The notes under the pieces: model-generated
What the model was told of the DNA's origin: nothing
Database searches by the model: none
The model's input: only the letters and a program-made list of their open reading frames with translations
Translations under genes and position numbers: made by a program
In this document: positions 1 to 7,102 of the stretch, piece by piece
How positions within the stretch are numbered: the stretch's first letter is position 1
Layout: each line of letters begins with the position of its first letter
Source: Deltaproteobacteria bacterium
GTDB lineage: Bacteria > Desulfobacterota > Desulfobacteria > Desulfobacterales > ETH-SRB1
DNA: 11,930 nucleotides
Direction: 5' to 3'
Assembly (NCBI GenBank): GCA_003647525.1
Contig: QMMZ01000021.1
Location: forward strand, 1 to 11,930

Positions 1-882
1 GGACTCTATGATTCCGGAAAAGTTGATAAAATAATAAATGATTTCCGCAAACAAAATATTATATTTGAGGATGATGGGGCGCTATGGTTTAGAACTAAAG
101 ATTTTGGAGATGAGAAAAATCGTGTTGTTGTTCGTAATAATGGTCTGACAACCTATTTTGCTTCAGATATAGCTTATCATCAAGATAAGTTTGATAGAGG
201 TTTTGAAAGAGTTGTCGATGTTTGGGGAGCTGATCACCACGGATATATTCCCAGAGTATCAGCCGCAATTGAGGCTTTAGGTTACGGCAGAGACAAATTT
301 AATGTTATTCTGATTCAACTTGTCAATCTGCTGCGCGAAGGAGAACCTGTTGCGATGTCAACCAGGGCAGGCGAGTTTGTTACTCTCAGAGACGTAATCA
401 GGGAAGTCGGCAGTGATGCGGCAAGATTTATTTTTTTAACGCGCCATTATGAGAGTGCACTTGATTTTGATCTTGAACTTGCCAAAAAGAAAACAAACGA
501 TAACCCTGTGTATTATGTTCAATATGTGCATGCCAGGATATCAAGCATTGCCCGGAAGGCACAAGAAAGGGGAATAAGTGATATAGCCTGGAATGATGCT
601 GCAATATCCAGGCTTACTGAACCTGAGGAAATACAATTAATTAAGACTATGGCGCGTTATCCCGAGATAGTAAGGTGCAGTGCGGAGTATATGGAACCCC
701 ACCGGATCACGTATTATCTGATGAATCTTGCATCAGCTTTTCATGCCTATTATAATAAACACAGAGTGCTTACAGATGATGCTGAATTGACCATTGGAAG
801 ACTTTATCTCGTGCTTGCGATTAAAAAGATAATCCGAAACGGTCTATCACTGCTCGGCGTGTCTGCACCTGAAAAAATGTGA
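1..882 (+). CDS. argS: Arginyl-tRNA synthetase, C-terminal part (5' end outside window)
   Basis: Charges tRNA-Arg with arginine in the cytoplasm; class I aminoacyl-tRNA synthetase. The frame is open from base 1 to the TGA at 880-882, about 293 codons, so roughly the first half, including the HIGH motif, lies upstream. Visible in order are the catalytic-core segment with WGADHHGY (near 226-249), then the KMSKS-loop equivalent AMSTRAG (352-372), followed by [19 protein letters not shown] and [12 protein letters not shown], typical of the ArgS anticodon-binding helical domain. The tail has the usual AFHAYYN segment. The KMSKS loop has Ala where Lys is usual; ArgS enzymes are known for degenerate versions of this loop, so this is not a sign of decay. 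The downstream SPOR gene starts on the stop codon, so the two are probably co-transcribed. Confidence 0.97.
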   Translation, partial: GLYDSGKVDKIINDFRKQNIIFEDDGALWFRTKDFGDEKNRVVVRNNGLTTYFASDIAYHQDKFDRGFERVVDVWGADHHGYIPRVSAAIEALGYGRDKFNVILIQLVNLLREGEPVAMSTRAGEFVTLRDVIREVGSDAARFIFLTRHYESALDFDLELAKKKTNDNPVYYVQYVHARISSIARKAQERGISDIAWNDAAISRLTEPEEIQLIKTMARYPEIVRCSAEYMEPHRITYYLMNLASAFHAYYNKHRVLTDDAELTIGRLYLVLAIKKIIRNGLSLLGVSAPEKM

Positions 883-1550
883 TGAAGAATAAAAAAGATA
901 AAAAAAAGCCTTCTCTTCAATTTATTCCTAAAGAGCCTTCAGTCTGGATTTTTTTGATTATTTTTGTTTCCGTATGGATGTTTGTTTTAGGTGTTCTTGT
1001 GGGGAGGGATACGGCTCCTGTAAAATTTGACATTGAGAAACTTCAGAAAGAATTGGTTGCTTTAAAAGAAGCGGCTATCAAGAAAGAGCAAAAACTTTTT
1101 AAAATTGATTCAGATGTGGTTAAGAATGAAACAGATTTTGGCTTTTACGAGGCGCTGAAAGAAACCAAAAAAGATAAGAATAATGAAGCTGGTATATCTA
1201 AAAAACAAGCAAAAAAACATCTGTCCAACAATAAGACTGTAAAAGTTAAGAAAAAGGTAATTCCCGACAAATCTAAAATAATAAATAAAGACAAGCAAAA
1301 AAACTTAACAGAAACTGATAAAAAACTTACAATCCAGGTTGCATCTTTAAAGGATTCAAAAGATGCTGATGAAATGGTGGCAAAGCTTAGGGGAAAAGGG
1401 TATCCTGCTTACAGGATTTCAAGAAATATTCCTGAGAAAGGTATCTGGCACAGAGTAAGGATAGGTTATTTCAAAGATAAGGCAGAGGCCGGCAGTACTC
1501 TTAATAAGTTAAAAAAGGAAAAGTTTAAAGCGTTTCTGGTAAATAGATAG
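882..1550 (+). CDS. SPOR-domain inner-membrane protein (FtsN-like architecture)
   Basis: A 222-aa bitopic membrane protein. A short Lys-rich cytoplasmic tail (1-20) leads into a transmembrane segment (about 21-41, VWIFLIIF to GVLVG). A long Lys-rich, probably disordered or coiled periplasmic linker (about 50-147) follows, ending in a SPOR domain (about 148-222) with LTIQVASL, the K/YPAYRI strand and HRVRIGYF. SPOR domains bind denuded-glycan peptidoglycan, usually at the septum, so a cell-wall or division role is likely. The ATG at 882 shares one base with the argS stop (TGATG); a GTG three bases upstream (879) is an alternative start that overlaps argS by four bases. Either way translation looks coupled to argS. 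The argS-SPOR pairing recalls gene order in Desulfobacterota. The exact function is not known from sequence. Confidence 0.88.
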   Translation: MKNKKDKKKPSLQFIPKEPSVWIFLIIFVSVWMFVLGVLVGRDTAPVKFDIEKLQKELVALKEAAIKKEQKLFKIDSDVVKNETDFGFYEALKETKKDKNNEAGISKKQAKKHLSNNKTVKVKKKVIPDKSKIINKDKQKNLTETDKKLTIQVASLKDSKDADEMVAKLRGKGYPAYRISRNIPEKGIWHRVRIGYFKDKAEAGSTLNKLKKEKFKAFLVNR

Positions 1551-1610
1551 GGATCGGGTGTCAGGTGTCGGGAATCAGGGGATAGAGGACAGGGTATTAG
1601 GAATCAGGAG
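1551..1610 (+). repeat. G-rich iterative intergenic repeat ending in the gatC ribosome binding site
   Basis: The gap between the SPOR gene and gatC is almost entirely made of degenerate G-rich units. GGTGTCAGG and GGTGTCGGG lie back to back near 1557-1573, and GGAATCAGG occurs twice (1571-1579 and 1600-1608). The last unit runs into AGGAG (1606-1610), which sits 6 bases before the gatC ATG and appears to serve as its Shine-Dalgarno sequence. There is no inverted symmetry and no coding potential. It resembles simple heptamer-like intergenic repeats seen in some bacterial genomes, but this was not verified. Confidence 0.6.
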
Positions 1611-1616
1611 AGATTA

Positions 1617-1904
1617 ATGAAAATTACTAAAGAAGAAATAGTTCATGTTGCGAATCTTGCCCTGCTTGATCTGGATGAAGAGTCCATCGGCAAGTTTGCT
1701 GGACAAATAGATAATATACTGAAATACATTGATATACTCAATCGTGTTGACACCGAAGGTGTGGCCCCGACTTCACATGCGATTTTTCTGACCAATGCTT
1801 TTCGTGAAGACAAAGTAAAAGAGCATCTTGATAGAAATAAAGCTCTTGCAAATGCTCCTGAAAAAGAGGATGGGAATTTTGTGGTTCCGAAAGTTATAGG
1901 TTGA
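1617..1904 (+). CDS. gatC: Aspartyl/glutamyl-tRNA(Asn/Gln) amidotransferase subunit C
   Basis: GatC is the small (95 aa, normal length) scaffold subunit that wraps around GatA and GatB in the GatCAB amidotransferase, which converts misacylated Asp-tRNA-Asn and/or Glu-tRNA-Gln to the amide forms. The sequence has the family's N-terminal helix (ITKEEIVHVANLALLDL), the FAGQIDNILKYIDILNRVDT helix, the VAPTSHA turn, and the C-terminal NAPEKEDGNFVVPKVI tail. The ATG at 1617 is preceded by AGGAG at a 6-base spacing. gatA follows after 16 bases, so the two form one operon. gatB is absent from the window and must lie elsewhere. Confidence 0.95.
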   Translation: MKITKEEIVHVANLALLDLDEESIGKFAGQIDNILKYIDILNRVDTEGVAPTSHAIFLTNAFREDKVKEHLDRNKALANAPEKEDGNFVVPKVIG

Positions 1905-1920
1905 AAAGGATCAATAGAAA

Positions 1921-3381
1921 ATGAATCTTTATGAACTTACTATACATGAAGCCCACAATCTACTAAAAAACAGAGAAATATCTTCACAGGAGCTGACAAA
2001 AAGCGTTCTTGATCGAGTTGAGTCTGTGGAACCGCGTGTGGGGGCATATATCACTGTTGCGGGTGAAACAGCGATGGCTCAGGCGGAACTTGCCGACAAA
2101 GCTATTGCAGAAGGCAATATTACACCCCTTACGGGCATACCTTTGGCTATAAAAGATCTTATTTGCACAAAAGCTCTTCGTACTACCTGTGCATCAAAAA
2201 TTCTTGAAAATTTTGTGCCCCCTTATGATGCATTTGCAATAAAAAAGCTGAAAAAAGCAGGTGCAGTAATTGTGGGAAAGGTGAACATGGATGAATTTGC
2301 TATGGGTTCATCTACAGAGCACTCAGGCATTCAACTGACAAATAATCCATGGAATTTATCATATATTCCCGGAGGTTCAAGCGGAGGGTCAGCCGCGGCT
2401 GTTGCTGCTGATATGTGTTTAGGGTCTCTGGGTTCAGATACAGGTGGATCAATAAGGCAGCCCGCTTCTCATTGCGGAGTAGTTGGCATGAAACCTACAT
2501 ACGGAAGAGTTTCACGTTTTGGCCTTGTAGCCTTTGCTTCTTCGCTTGACCAGATTGGCCCCCTGACAAAGGATGTTACGGATTGTGCTGTATTGATGAA
2601 TGCTATTTCCGGTTATGACGATAGAGACTCCACATCAGTGCCGATGGATGTGCCTGATTATACAACATTTCTTAAAGAAGGATTAAAACGGGTTAAAATC
2701 GGCATTCCAAAGGAATATAATGCATTGCTCGGGCTGGATGCTGAAGTTTCAAAAGCAGTAAAAAATGCAGTAAAGACCATTGAGAGCCTTGGCGCTGAAT
2801 GTATAGAAGTCTCTCTTCCACATACTGAATATGCGGTTGCTGCCTATTATGTTATTGCTCCTTCAGAGGCCAGTTCAAATCTTGCCAGATATGATGGTGT
2901 AAAATATGGGTTAAGAGATAAAGGTAAGAATGATCTTATAGAGATGTACAGAAGCACAAGATCGATGGGATTCGGTTCCGAGGTCAAGCGTCGTATAATC
3001 ATAGGGACATACTGCCTTTCAGCCGGTTATTACGATGCATATTATAAGAAGGCTTCTCAGGTACGTACATTGATTATAGAAGATTTTAAAAGAGCATTTA
3101 AATCCTGTGATGTGTTGTTATCTCCTGTAGCGCCGACGCCGGCCTTTAAAACAGGAGAAAGAACAGAAGATCCCCTGAAGATGTATCTATCCGACATATT
3201 TACTCTTTCGGCAAATCTTGCAGGGATACCTGGTATGTCGGTTCCATGCGGATTTTCAACACAAGGACTTCCAATAGGCCTGCAGATAATGGGAAAACAT
3301 TTTAATGAGGAAAAAATAATTAAAATAGCATACAATTTCGAGCAGGCAACAGATTTTCACAATAAAAAGCCTAAGTTATAG
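1921..3381 (+). CDS. gatA: Aspartyl/glutamyl-tRNA(Asn/Gln) amidotransferase subunit A
   Basis: Catalytic amidase subunit of GatCAB: hydrolyses glutamine and passes ammonia to the GatB active site. It is 486 aa, full length for the family. The amidase-signature Ser-cisSer-Lys triad is complete: K78 (GIPLAIKD), S153 in [10 protein letters not shown] (151-160) and S177 in [12 protein letters not shown] (171-182). The [22 protein letters not shown] block and the C-terminal [13 protein letters not shown] and [10 protein letters not shown] blocks are also typical. The start ATG follows an AAAGGA at 1906-1911 with a rather long spacing. The TAG stop (3379-3381) overlaps the left tip of an inverted-repeat element. 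Removing that element would restore TTA-TAA, so the protein end would be unchanged. Confidence 0.97.
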   Translation: MNLYELTIHEAHNLLKNREISSQELTKSVLDRVESVEPRVGAYITVAGETAMAQAELADKAIAEGNITPLTGIPLAIKDLICTKALRTTCASKILENFVPPYDAFAIKKLKKAGAVIVGKVNMDEFAMGSSTEHSGIQLTNNPWNLSYIPGGSSGGSAAAVAADMCLGSLGSDTGGSIRQPASHCGVVGMKPTYGRVSRFGLVAFASSLDQIGPLTKDVTDCAVLMNAISGYDDRDSTSVPMDVPDYTTFLKEGLKRVKIGIPKEYNALLGLDAEVSKAVKNAVKTIESLGAECIEVSLPHTEYAVAAYYVIAPSEASSNLARYDGVKYGLRDKGKNDLIEMYRSTRSMGFGSEVKRRIIIGTYCLSAGYYDAYYKKASQVRTLIIEDFKRAFKSCDVLLSPVAPTPAFKTGERTEDPLKMYLSDIFTLSANLAGIPGMSVPCGFSTQGLPIGLQIMGKHFNEEKIIKIAYNFEQATDFHNKKPKL

Positions 3382-3480
3382 ACTTTCAGATAATTAATTT
3401 CACAAGGCCGGAAGGAGGAAGGCGTATTAGTTATACGTCGACGACTGATAACACAGTGAAATTATTTATCTGAAAGTCTA
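3379..3480. mobile_element. 102-bp near-perfect inverted-repeat element (MITE-like or structured repeat) at the gatA 3' end
   Basis: The arms 3379-3403 and 3456-3480 are inverted copies matching at 24 of 25 positions, beginning TAGACTTTCAG and ending CTGAAAGTCTA. The 52-base interior has a second hairpin (GGCGTAT at 3421-3427, loop TAGTT, ATACGTC at 3433-3439, one G-T pair). If the outer TA pairs (3379-3380 and 3479-3480) are taken as a target duplication, the element is 98 bp, GAC...GTC. Deleting it with one TA joins gatA directly to AAAGGA, the ribosome binding site of the next gene, and leaves a TAA stop in the same place. A TA duplication is typical of IS630/Tc1-mariner elements. No transposase is present, so if mobile it is non-autonomous. 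It could instead be a structured RNA or 3'-end hairpin; it has no T tract for intrinsic termination. Confidence 0.6.
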
Positions 3481-3493
3481 AAGGATAAAAAAC

Positions 3494-3670
3494 ATGAGTG
3501 TTCAACCAGAAGGTGAAGAAATAAGAAAGGCGGTTAAGTGGGTTTCTGAGCATAGGAAGTTTGAGCCGGGAAAGGACCTGAATAAAATTATAGAGGAAGC
3601 TTGCATCAAATTTGACCTTTCTCCAAAGGAAGCGGAATTTTTGCGGCGCTTTGTTCTTGATAAATCGTAA
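3494..3670 (+). CDS. Small hypothetical protein, 58 aa, between gatA and mutL
   Basis: An ATG at 3494 with AAAGGA (3480-3485) 8 bases upstream opens 58 codons ending in TAA at 3668-3670. The protein starts MSVQPEGEEIRKAVKWVSEH and ends in a segment with FDLSPKEAEFLRRFVLDK. It is charged, with no signal peptide or membrane segment. It is predicted to be two or three amphipathic helices, the last resembling a small helical nucleic-acid or protein binding module. The clean ribosome binding site, coding-like codon use and position in the operon argue that it is real despite its length. I do not recognise a named family. It follows gatA on the same strand and may be co-transcribed with gatCA, or separated from it by the inserted inverted-repeat element. 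Confidence 0.72.
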   Translation: MSVQPEGEEIRKAVKWVSEHRKFEPGKDLNKIIEEACIKFDLSPKEAEFLRRFVLDKS

Positions 3671-3682
3671 CACTTTAGCGCT

Positions 3683-3709
3683 TTGAAATATATCCGCTTC
3701 AGGTATAAT
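3683..3709 (+). promoter_or_regulatory. Candidate sigma-70 promoter upstream of mutL
   Basis: TTGAAA (3683-3688) and a perfect TATAAT (3704-3709) are separated by 15 bases (16 if TTTGAA is used). They lie in the gap between the 58-aa gene and mutL, with the start site expected near 3716. This would give mutL its own promoter. The -10 match is strong, but the spacer is short. Confidence 0.45.
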
Positions 3710-3721
3710 CAAATTCAAACC

Positions 3722-3817
3722 ATGAAAAACTCACGTATAAGACATCGTAAAGAAAGAATCGGCCACAACTATAAAGAAATTTTGGCTAAACGTGTCCCAA
3801 ATAAAAATACTTCCTGA
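3722..3817 (+). CDS. Possible 31-aa basic leader peptide overlapping the mutL start
   Basis: The ATG at 3722 opens 31 codons to the TGA at 3815-3817, in a different frame from mutL and overlapping its first 26 bases. The product, from MKNSRIRHRKERIGHNYKEI to the end, is very basic. There is no Shine-Dalgarno sequence; if the promoter candidate at 3683-3709 is used, the ATG lies about 6 bases from the transcript start, so translation would be nearly leaderless. The mutL GTG also lacks a clear ribosome binding site, so translation through this ORF could expose it. It could equally be a chance ORF. Confidence 0.25.
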   Translation: MKNSRIRHRKERIGHNYKEILAKRVPNKNTS

Positions 3818-5501
3818 AATTCTTTCCAATAAGATAGCTGCCGGCGAAGTCGTGGAACGGCCTTGTTCGGTTGTCAAGGAACTCATAGAAAATTCACTGG
3901 ACGCAGGCAGCACAAGAGTTATAATCGAAATTGGAAACGGCGGTTTGTCTCTGATGCGGGTTTCTGACAATGGCATTGGAATGAACCATGATGATGCACT
4001 CCTTTCCCTGGAACGCTATGCAACCAGTAAAATCTATAAGGACAGAGATTTATTTTCTATAAATACACTTGGTTTTAGAGGTGAAGCGCTTCCCAGCATT
4101 GCCTCTGTTTCCAGATTTTCTCTTATCACAAAAGATGAAATATCCGAAGCCGGCACAGAGGTCTTTGTAGAGGGAGGAACAATAAAAAGGGTCGCTGAAA
4201 TCGGTGCTCCAATGGGCACAATGATAACTGCCAGGCATCTTTTCTTCAATACTCCTGCCAGACGGAAATTCTTAAAGACAGTAAAAACAGAAATGGGGCA
4301 TATTGTAGAAACTGTTGCAAATATTGCATTGGGATGGCCTGATGTCCAATTTAAACTATATCACAATGAAAAAACAGTTAAAAACTGGTACTCATCGTCT
4401 GATCCGTTTAGCAGAGTCCTGGATGTTGTCGGAAATGATATGAGAAATGATCTTTTAAAAATCAAGGTTGAAGACAGGTTTGTTTCCGCCGAAGGATGGA
4501 TTTCATCTCACCGGGTTTCAAGAAAAACTTCCAGGGGAATCTCTCTATATATAAACGGCAGGTTTGTACGGGATAGAGGAATACAGCGAGCTCTTTTTGA
4601 AGGATATGCAGGAAGATTGATCAAGGGGCAGTTCCCTGTTGCGGTTATTTTTATAAAGGTGCCCTGTGACCAGGTGGATGTAAATGTTCACCCAACAAAA
4701 CACGAGGTTCGTTTAGCACAGCAAAAACAGGTTCATAAAGCATTGACAGGGGCTGTATCAGAAGTACTGCATACAACTGACAGGCCAAAATGGAGTGCGG
4801 AAAATTTTTCCGGACAAAAGCCTTTTTTGGTTTCAGAGCCTGTTGCCCAGTACAACAAATCCATCAAAGATATTCCTGATTCTCCTGCTATACAGAAAAG
4901 TCTCTGGGAGGAAAGGCGTTTTAGTGATTTAAGGGTAGTTGGTCAGTTTCATGATACATATATACTGTGCGAATCTGATGAAGAACTGGTGCTTATTGAT
5001 CAGCATGCAGCTCATGAGCGGGTTCTTTTTGAGCATCTGAAAAAACTTTCCATGAATTCAAAAATAGAAATTCAGAAACTTCTAATGCCTGAAACCATTG
5101 ATCTCGGATATAGAGAAGCACACATGCTTGAGAATCTTATTCCGGATCTGAAAAAACTTGGACTTGAAATTGAGCCTTTTGGCGGAACGACTTTTGTGGT
5201 TAAGTCTGTTCCTGCTATTCTTGCAGACAGGGAGATTAAGCCGATTGTGTTGGAAATTGCGGAGAAAATGCTGGAATCCGGTTTAACGCAAGGTCTGGAG
5301 AAGACAATTGATCAATGCCTGATGCTTATTGCCTGCCATGGAGCAATCAGAGCGAATCAGCGGCTTTTGGATAAACAGATAATGGCTCTGCTTGCGCAGC
5401 TTGATGAATGCGAAAACCCGTCACATTGCCCTCACGGACGTCCCACCTGGATAAGCTGGACTTTAGAATCTATAGAAAAATCCTTTAAAAGAATTGTGTA
5501 A
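3792..5501 (+). CDS. mutL: DNA mismatch repair protein MutL, endonuclease type
   Basis: MutL couples mismatch recognition by MutS to strand incision and excision. At 569 aa it has the N-terminal GHKL ATPase with E30 and N34 (VVKELIENSLDAGST), DNGIGM (59-64), TLGFRGEALPSI (92-103), FNTPARRKFLK and NVHPTKHEVR, then a short linker. The C-terminal dimerisation/nuclease domain carries DQHAAHE followed by E at +5 (403-414, the DQHA-X2-E-X4-E metal motif), ACHGAIR (514-520), CPHGRP (546-551) and F-K-R (565-567). These are the nicking-endonuclease motifs of MutL from organisms without MutH. The GTG start is forced: it places IAAGEVVERP at the usual distance, and the frame upstream has no ATG before the TAA at 3738-3740. 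No good Shine-Dalgarno precedes it. Confidence 0.97.
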   Translation: MSQIKILPEILSNKIAAGEVVERPCSVVKELIENSLDAGSTRVIIEIGNGGLSLMRVSDNGIGMNHDDALLSLERYATSKIYKDRDLFSINTLGFRGEALPSIASVSRFSLITKDEISEAGTEVFVEGGTIKRVAEIGAPMGTMITARHLFFNTPARRKFLKTVKTEMGHIVETVANIALGWPDVQFKLYHNEKTVKNWYSSSDPFSRVLDVVGNDMRNDLLKIKVEDRFVSAEGWISSHRVSRKTSRGISLYINGRFVRDRGIQRALFEGYAGRLIKGQFPVAVIFIKVPCDQVDVNVHPTKHEVRLAQQKQVHKALTGAVSEVLHTTDRPKWSAENFSGQKPFLVSEPVAQYNKSIKDIPDSPAIQKSLWEERRFSDLRVVGQFHDTYILCESDEELVLIDQHAAHERVLFEHLKKLSMNSKIEIQKLLMPETIDLGYREAHMLENLIPDLKKLGLEIEPFGGTTFVVKSVPAILADREIKPIVLEIAEKMLESGLTQGLEKTIDQCLMLIACHGAIRANQRLLDKQIMALLAQLDECENPSHCPHGRPTWISWTLESIEKSFKRIV

Positions 5502-5510
5502 TAAATAAGT

Positions 5511-5653
5511 AACCGTTCACGGTTAACAGTTTGCAGTTAACGGTTGATCAAAACATAATAGCAAGGGGCTCAGTTGTGAGAACTCAAGAATTGAGAACAA
5601 TATCAAATATGCTTCAATTATTACAAAATTCATTAAAAAAACCGTGAACCGTG
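5511..5653. repeat. Intergenic inverted CCGTGAAC-type repeats after mutL
   Basis: Just after mutL, AACCGTTCACGGTT (5511-5524) is itself a dyad around a 2-base centre. It is matched in inverse orientation by AACCGTGAACCGTGG at 5640-5653 (12 of 13 bases). Between them lie GTTAAC twice (5522-5527, 5536-5541), a small hairpin CTCAA-GAA-TTGAG (5583-5595) and no ORF with coding character. The pair frames about 140 bp and may be a degenerate repeat element. There is no U tract, so it is not an obvious mutL terminator. Confidence 0.45.
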
Positions 5654-5719
5654 GAAAACCTGGGCAGTTACAAATAACCACATATAACATTTTATATTTA
5701 TTGTAAAAGTATAAAAAAC

Positions 5720-5748
5720 TTGACATTTATCTTACAACTTAGTAAAAA
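5720..5748 (+). promoter_or_regulatory. Candidate sigma-70 promoter for the porin at 5922
   Basis: A perfect TTGACA (5720-5725) in very AT-rich DNA is followed 17 bases later by TAAAAA (5743-5748), a poor -10. A 7-bp dyad, CTTACAA (5731-5737) with TTGTAAG (5758-5764), spans the -10 and could be an operator. A second possible -10, TATAAT at 5808-5813, has no good -35. The rest of the 420-bp gap between mutL and the porin is AT-rich with no RNA gene that I recognise. Confidence 0.4.
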
Positions 5749-5837
5749 AATTGAATTTTGTAAGCAGAGCCCATTTGTTAATAATCATATTAAGATATTA
5801 AGTACTATATAATAGTTTTGTCTTTATTTCGCTTAGA

Positions 5838-5847
5838 AAGGAGGTGA
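5838..5847 (+). promoter_or_regulatory. Perfect Shine-Dalgarno sequence in the porin leader without a clear ORF
   Basis: AAGGAGGTGA is fully complementary to the 16S rRNA 3' end but lies about 75 bases before the porin ATG. It opens a purine-rich stretch (5835-5879) that contrasts with the AT-rich surroundings. The only starts after it are a TTG at 5857 giving 6 codons and a GTG at 5844 (inside the motif) giving 17. The porin has its own AAGGAG (5910-5915), 6 bases before the ATG. It may be a leader-peptide site, a ribosome standby site or an RNA structure element. Confidence 0.45.
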
Positions 5848-5921
5848 AGAGGGGGCTTGATTGGACGGAAGGTGTAGGGCAAACGGTTATTTTATAAATT
5901 TGGCTACTTAAGGAGAAATTT

Positions 5922-7016
5922 ATGATGAAGAAATTATTTGTTATTTTATCAGCAACAATGCTTGCAATTGTATTTGCAGTCCCTGCCGGTGCAACAACAG
6001 ACTGGGATTTTTATGGAAGCGTGCGGATGCAGACTTTTAGAGTGGATCAGGATAAAAATGCTAGTGCAACTGGTTACGACGATGAAGATTCTAGATGGGA
6101 TCTCAATACTGTTTCGCGTATTGGCGCAACAGTACAGAATGGCGATATAGGCGGTCGTTTTGAATATGGTATGAATGATAATAGTACTGATGCTGATGAC
6201 GTTGCCTTACGTAGACTCTACGGAACCTGGAATTTTGGTCATGGTGAACTGCTTATAGGAAAAGAATATACACCCATTCATTTTGTTACAAACCAGGTTT
6301 ATGATAATGACTATGGTTTGAGAGGCTTTGGTGGATTCTTTACATTTCGGCCCATGATTCAGGTTAAGATTGACGGCTTTAAACTGGCATTAATAAAGCC
6401 AGGGACAGGACGTACTATCCAAACCACAACGGGTGGCACTGAAACGGCAGCAGATCTTGATACTACACTCCCCAAGATCGAAGCAAGTTACACTCTTGCT
6501 CTGGATAACGTCAGCTTAAGAGTTTTTGGCGGTTACAATCAATTTGATGCCGTCGATGATTTGGATAATGATTACGATATTACCAGCTATATCTATGGTG
6601 TTGCTGGAGTAGTTAATACGGGCCCTGTAACATTAAAGGCTATGATCTGGGGCGGCCAAAACATAGACACTTACGGACTTACCAATGATCCTGAGGCAGA
6701 TGCTGCACCTAAGCTCGATATAGACGAAGATAAAATTAAAGACAATGACGGTTACGGCGGTATAGCATCTATAGGCGCTAAATTTAACGATATGGTTGGT
6801 GTCGAGGCCGGAGTTGGCTATATATCCTTTGAAGATGATATCGACGGTGCTGAAGCTGATGAAGTTCTGGCTGCTTATCTCCAGGCACCAATTACACTGG
6901 CACAAGGCGTAACCGTTGTTCCTGAAATCGGTCGTTATGATTATAAGGACGATGGAAGTGGTGCAGATCAAGGCGATGAGACTTATTTTGGCGCAAAATG
7001 GCAGATCAACTTCTAG
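5922..7016 (+). CDS. Porin-like outer-membrane beta-barrel protein
   Basis: A 364-aa exported protein. The signal peptide is clear: MMKK, a hydrophobic stretch (5-20) and cleavage after PAGA (about residue 24). The mature part starts TTDWDFYGSVRMQTF and consists of alternating strand-like segments with many Asp, Gly and Tyr, and acidic loops such as DEDKIKDNDGYGG. It ends in GAKWQINF with the C-terminal Phe that marks outer-membrane barrels for BAM assembly. Length and style match general porin-like proteins of Desulfobacterota; the substrate cannot be read from sequence. The start at 5922 has AAGGAG (5910-5915) upstream; ATG 5925 is an alternative. It is a single-gene unit, ending at a strong terminator (7044-7076), and converges on a second, unrelated-looking porin gene. 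Confidence 0.85.
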   Translation: MMKKLFVILSATMLAIVFAVPAGATTDWDFYGSVRMQTFRVDQDKNASATGYDDEDSRWDLNTVSRIGATVQNGDIGGRFEYGMNDNSTDADDVALRRLYGTWNFGHGELLIGKEYTPIHFVTNQVYDNDYGLRGFGGFFTFRPMIQVKIDGFKLALIKPGTGRTIQTTTGGTETAADLDTTLPKIEASYTLALDNVSLRVFGGYNQFDAVDDLDNDYDITSYIYGVAGVVNTGPVTLKAMIWGGQNIDTYGLTNDPEADAAPKLDIDEDKIKDNDGYGGIASIGAKFNDMVGVEAGVGYISFEDDIDGAEADEVLAAYLQAPITLAQGVTVVPEIGRYDYKDDGSGADQGDETYFGAKWQINF

Positions 7017-7043
7017 TCATTTAAAAAAACATTTTACGATAAT

Positions 7044-7076
7044 AAAAAACCCGGGCCAAATTGACCCGGGTTTTTT
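7044..7076. terminator. Bidirectional intrinsic terminator between two convergent porin genes
   Basis: AAAAAACCCGGG (7044-7055) pairs with CCCGGGTTTTTT (7065-7076) around a 9-base loop. The 6-bp GC core has T runs on both strands, so it can end transcription of the + strand porin (stop at 7016) and of the - strand porin (stop at 7103). Confidence 0.93.
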
Positions 7077-7102
7077 TAGTTAGGTTGGTTATACAAGATT
7101 CT

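Noticed and set aside
352..372. Loss of Lys in the ArgS KMSKS loop (AMSTR) as a sign of a defective enzyme
   Set aside because: Degenerate KMSKS loops are well known in ArgS, and the rest of the sequence is intact and conserved-looking.
3431..3718. 95-codon - strand ORF over the small gene after gatA
   Set aside because: The + strand 58-aa frame has a ribosome binding site and coding character. The - strand frame crosses the inverted-repeat element and has neither.
5523..5726. 67-codon - strand ORF in the gap after mutL
   Set aside because: It is composed of repeat and AT-rich sequence, with no credible ribosome binding site and no recognisable protein pattern.
5871..5900. AGGGCAAAC in the porin leader, resembling the start of a GEMM-I (cyclic di-GMP) riboswitch
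   Set aside because: The second half of the motif (the GACGCAAAGC-like segment and closing stems) is absent, and the flanking bases do not form the expected P1 and P2 helices.
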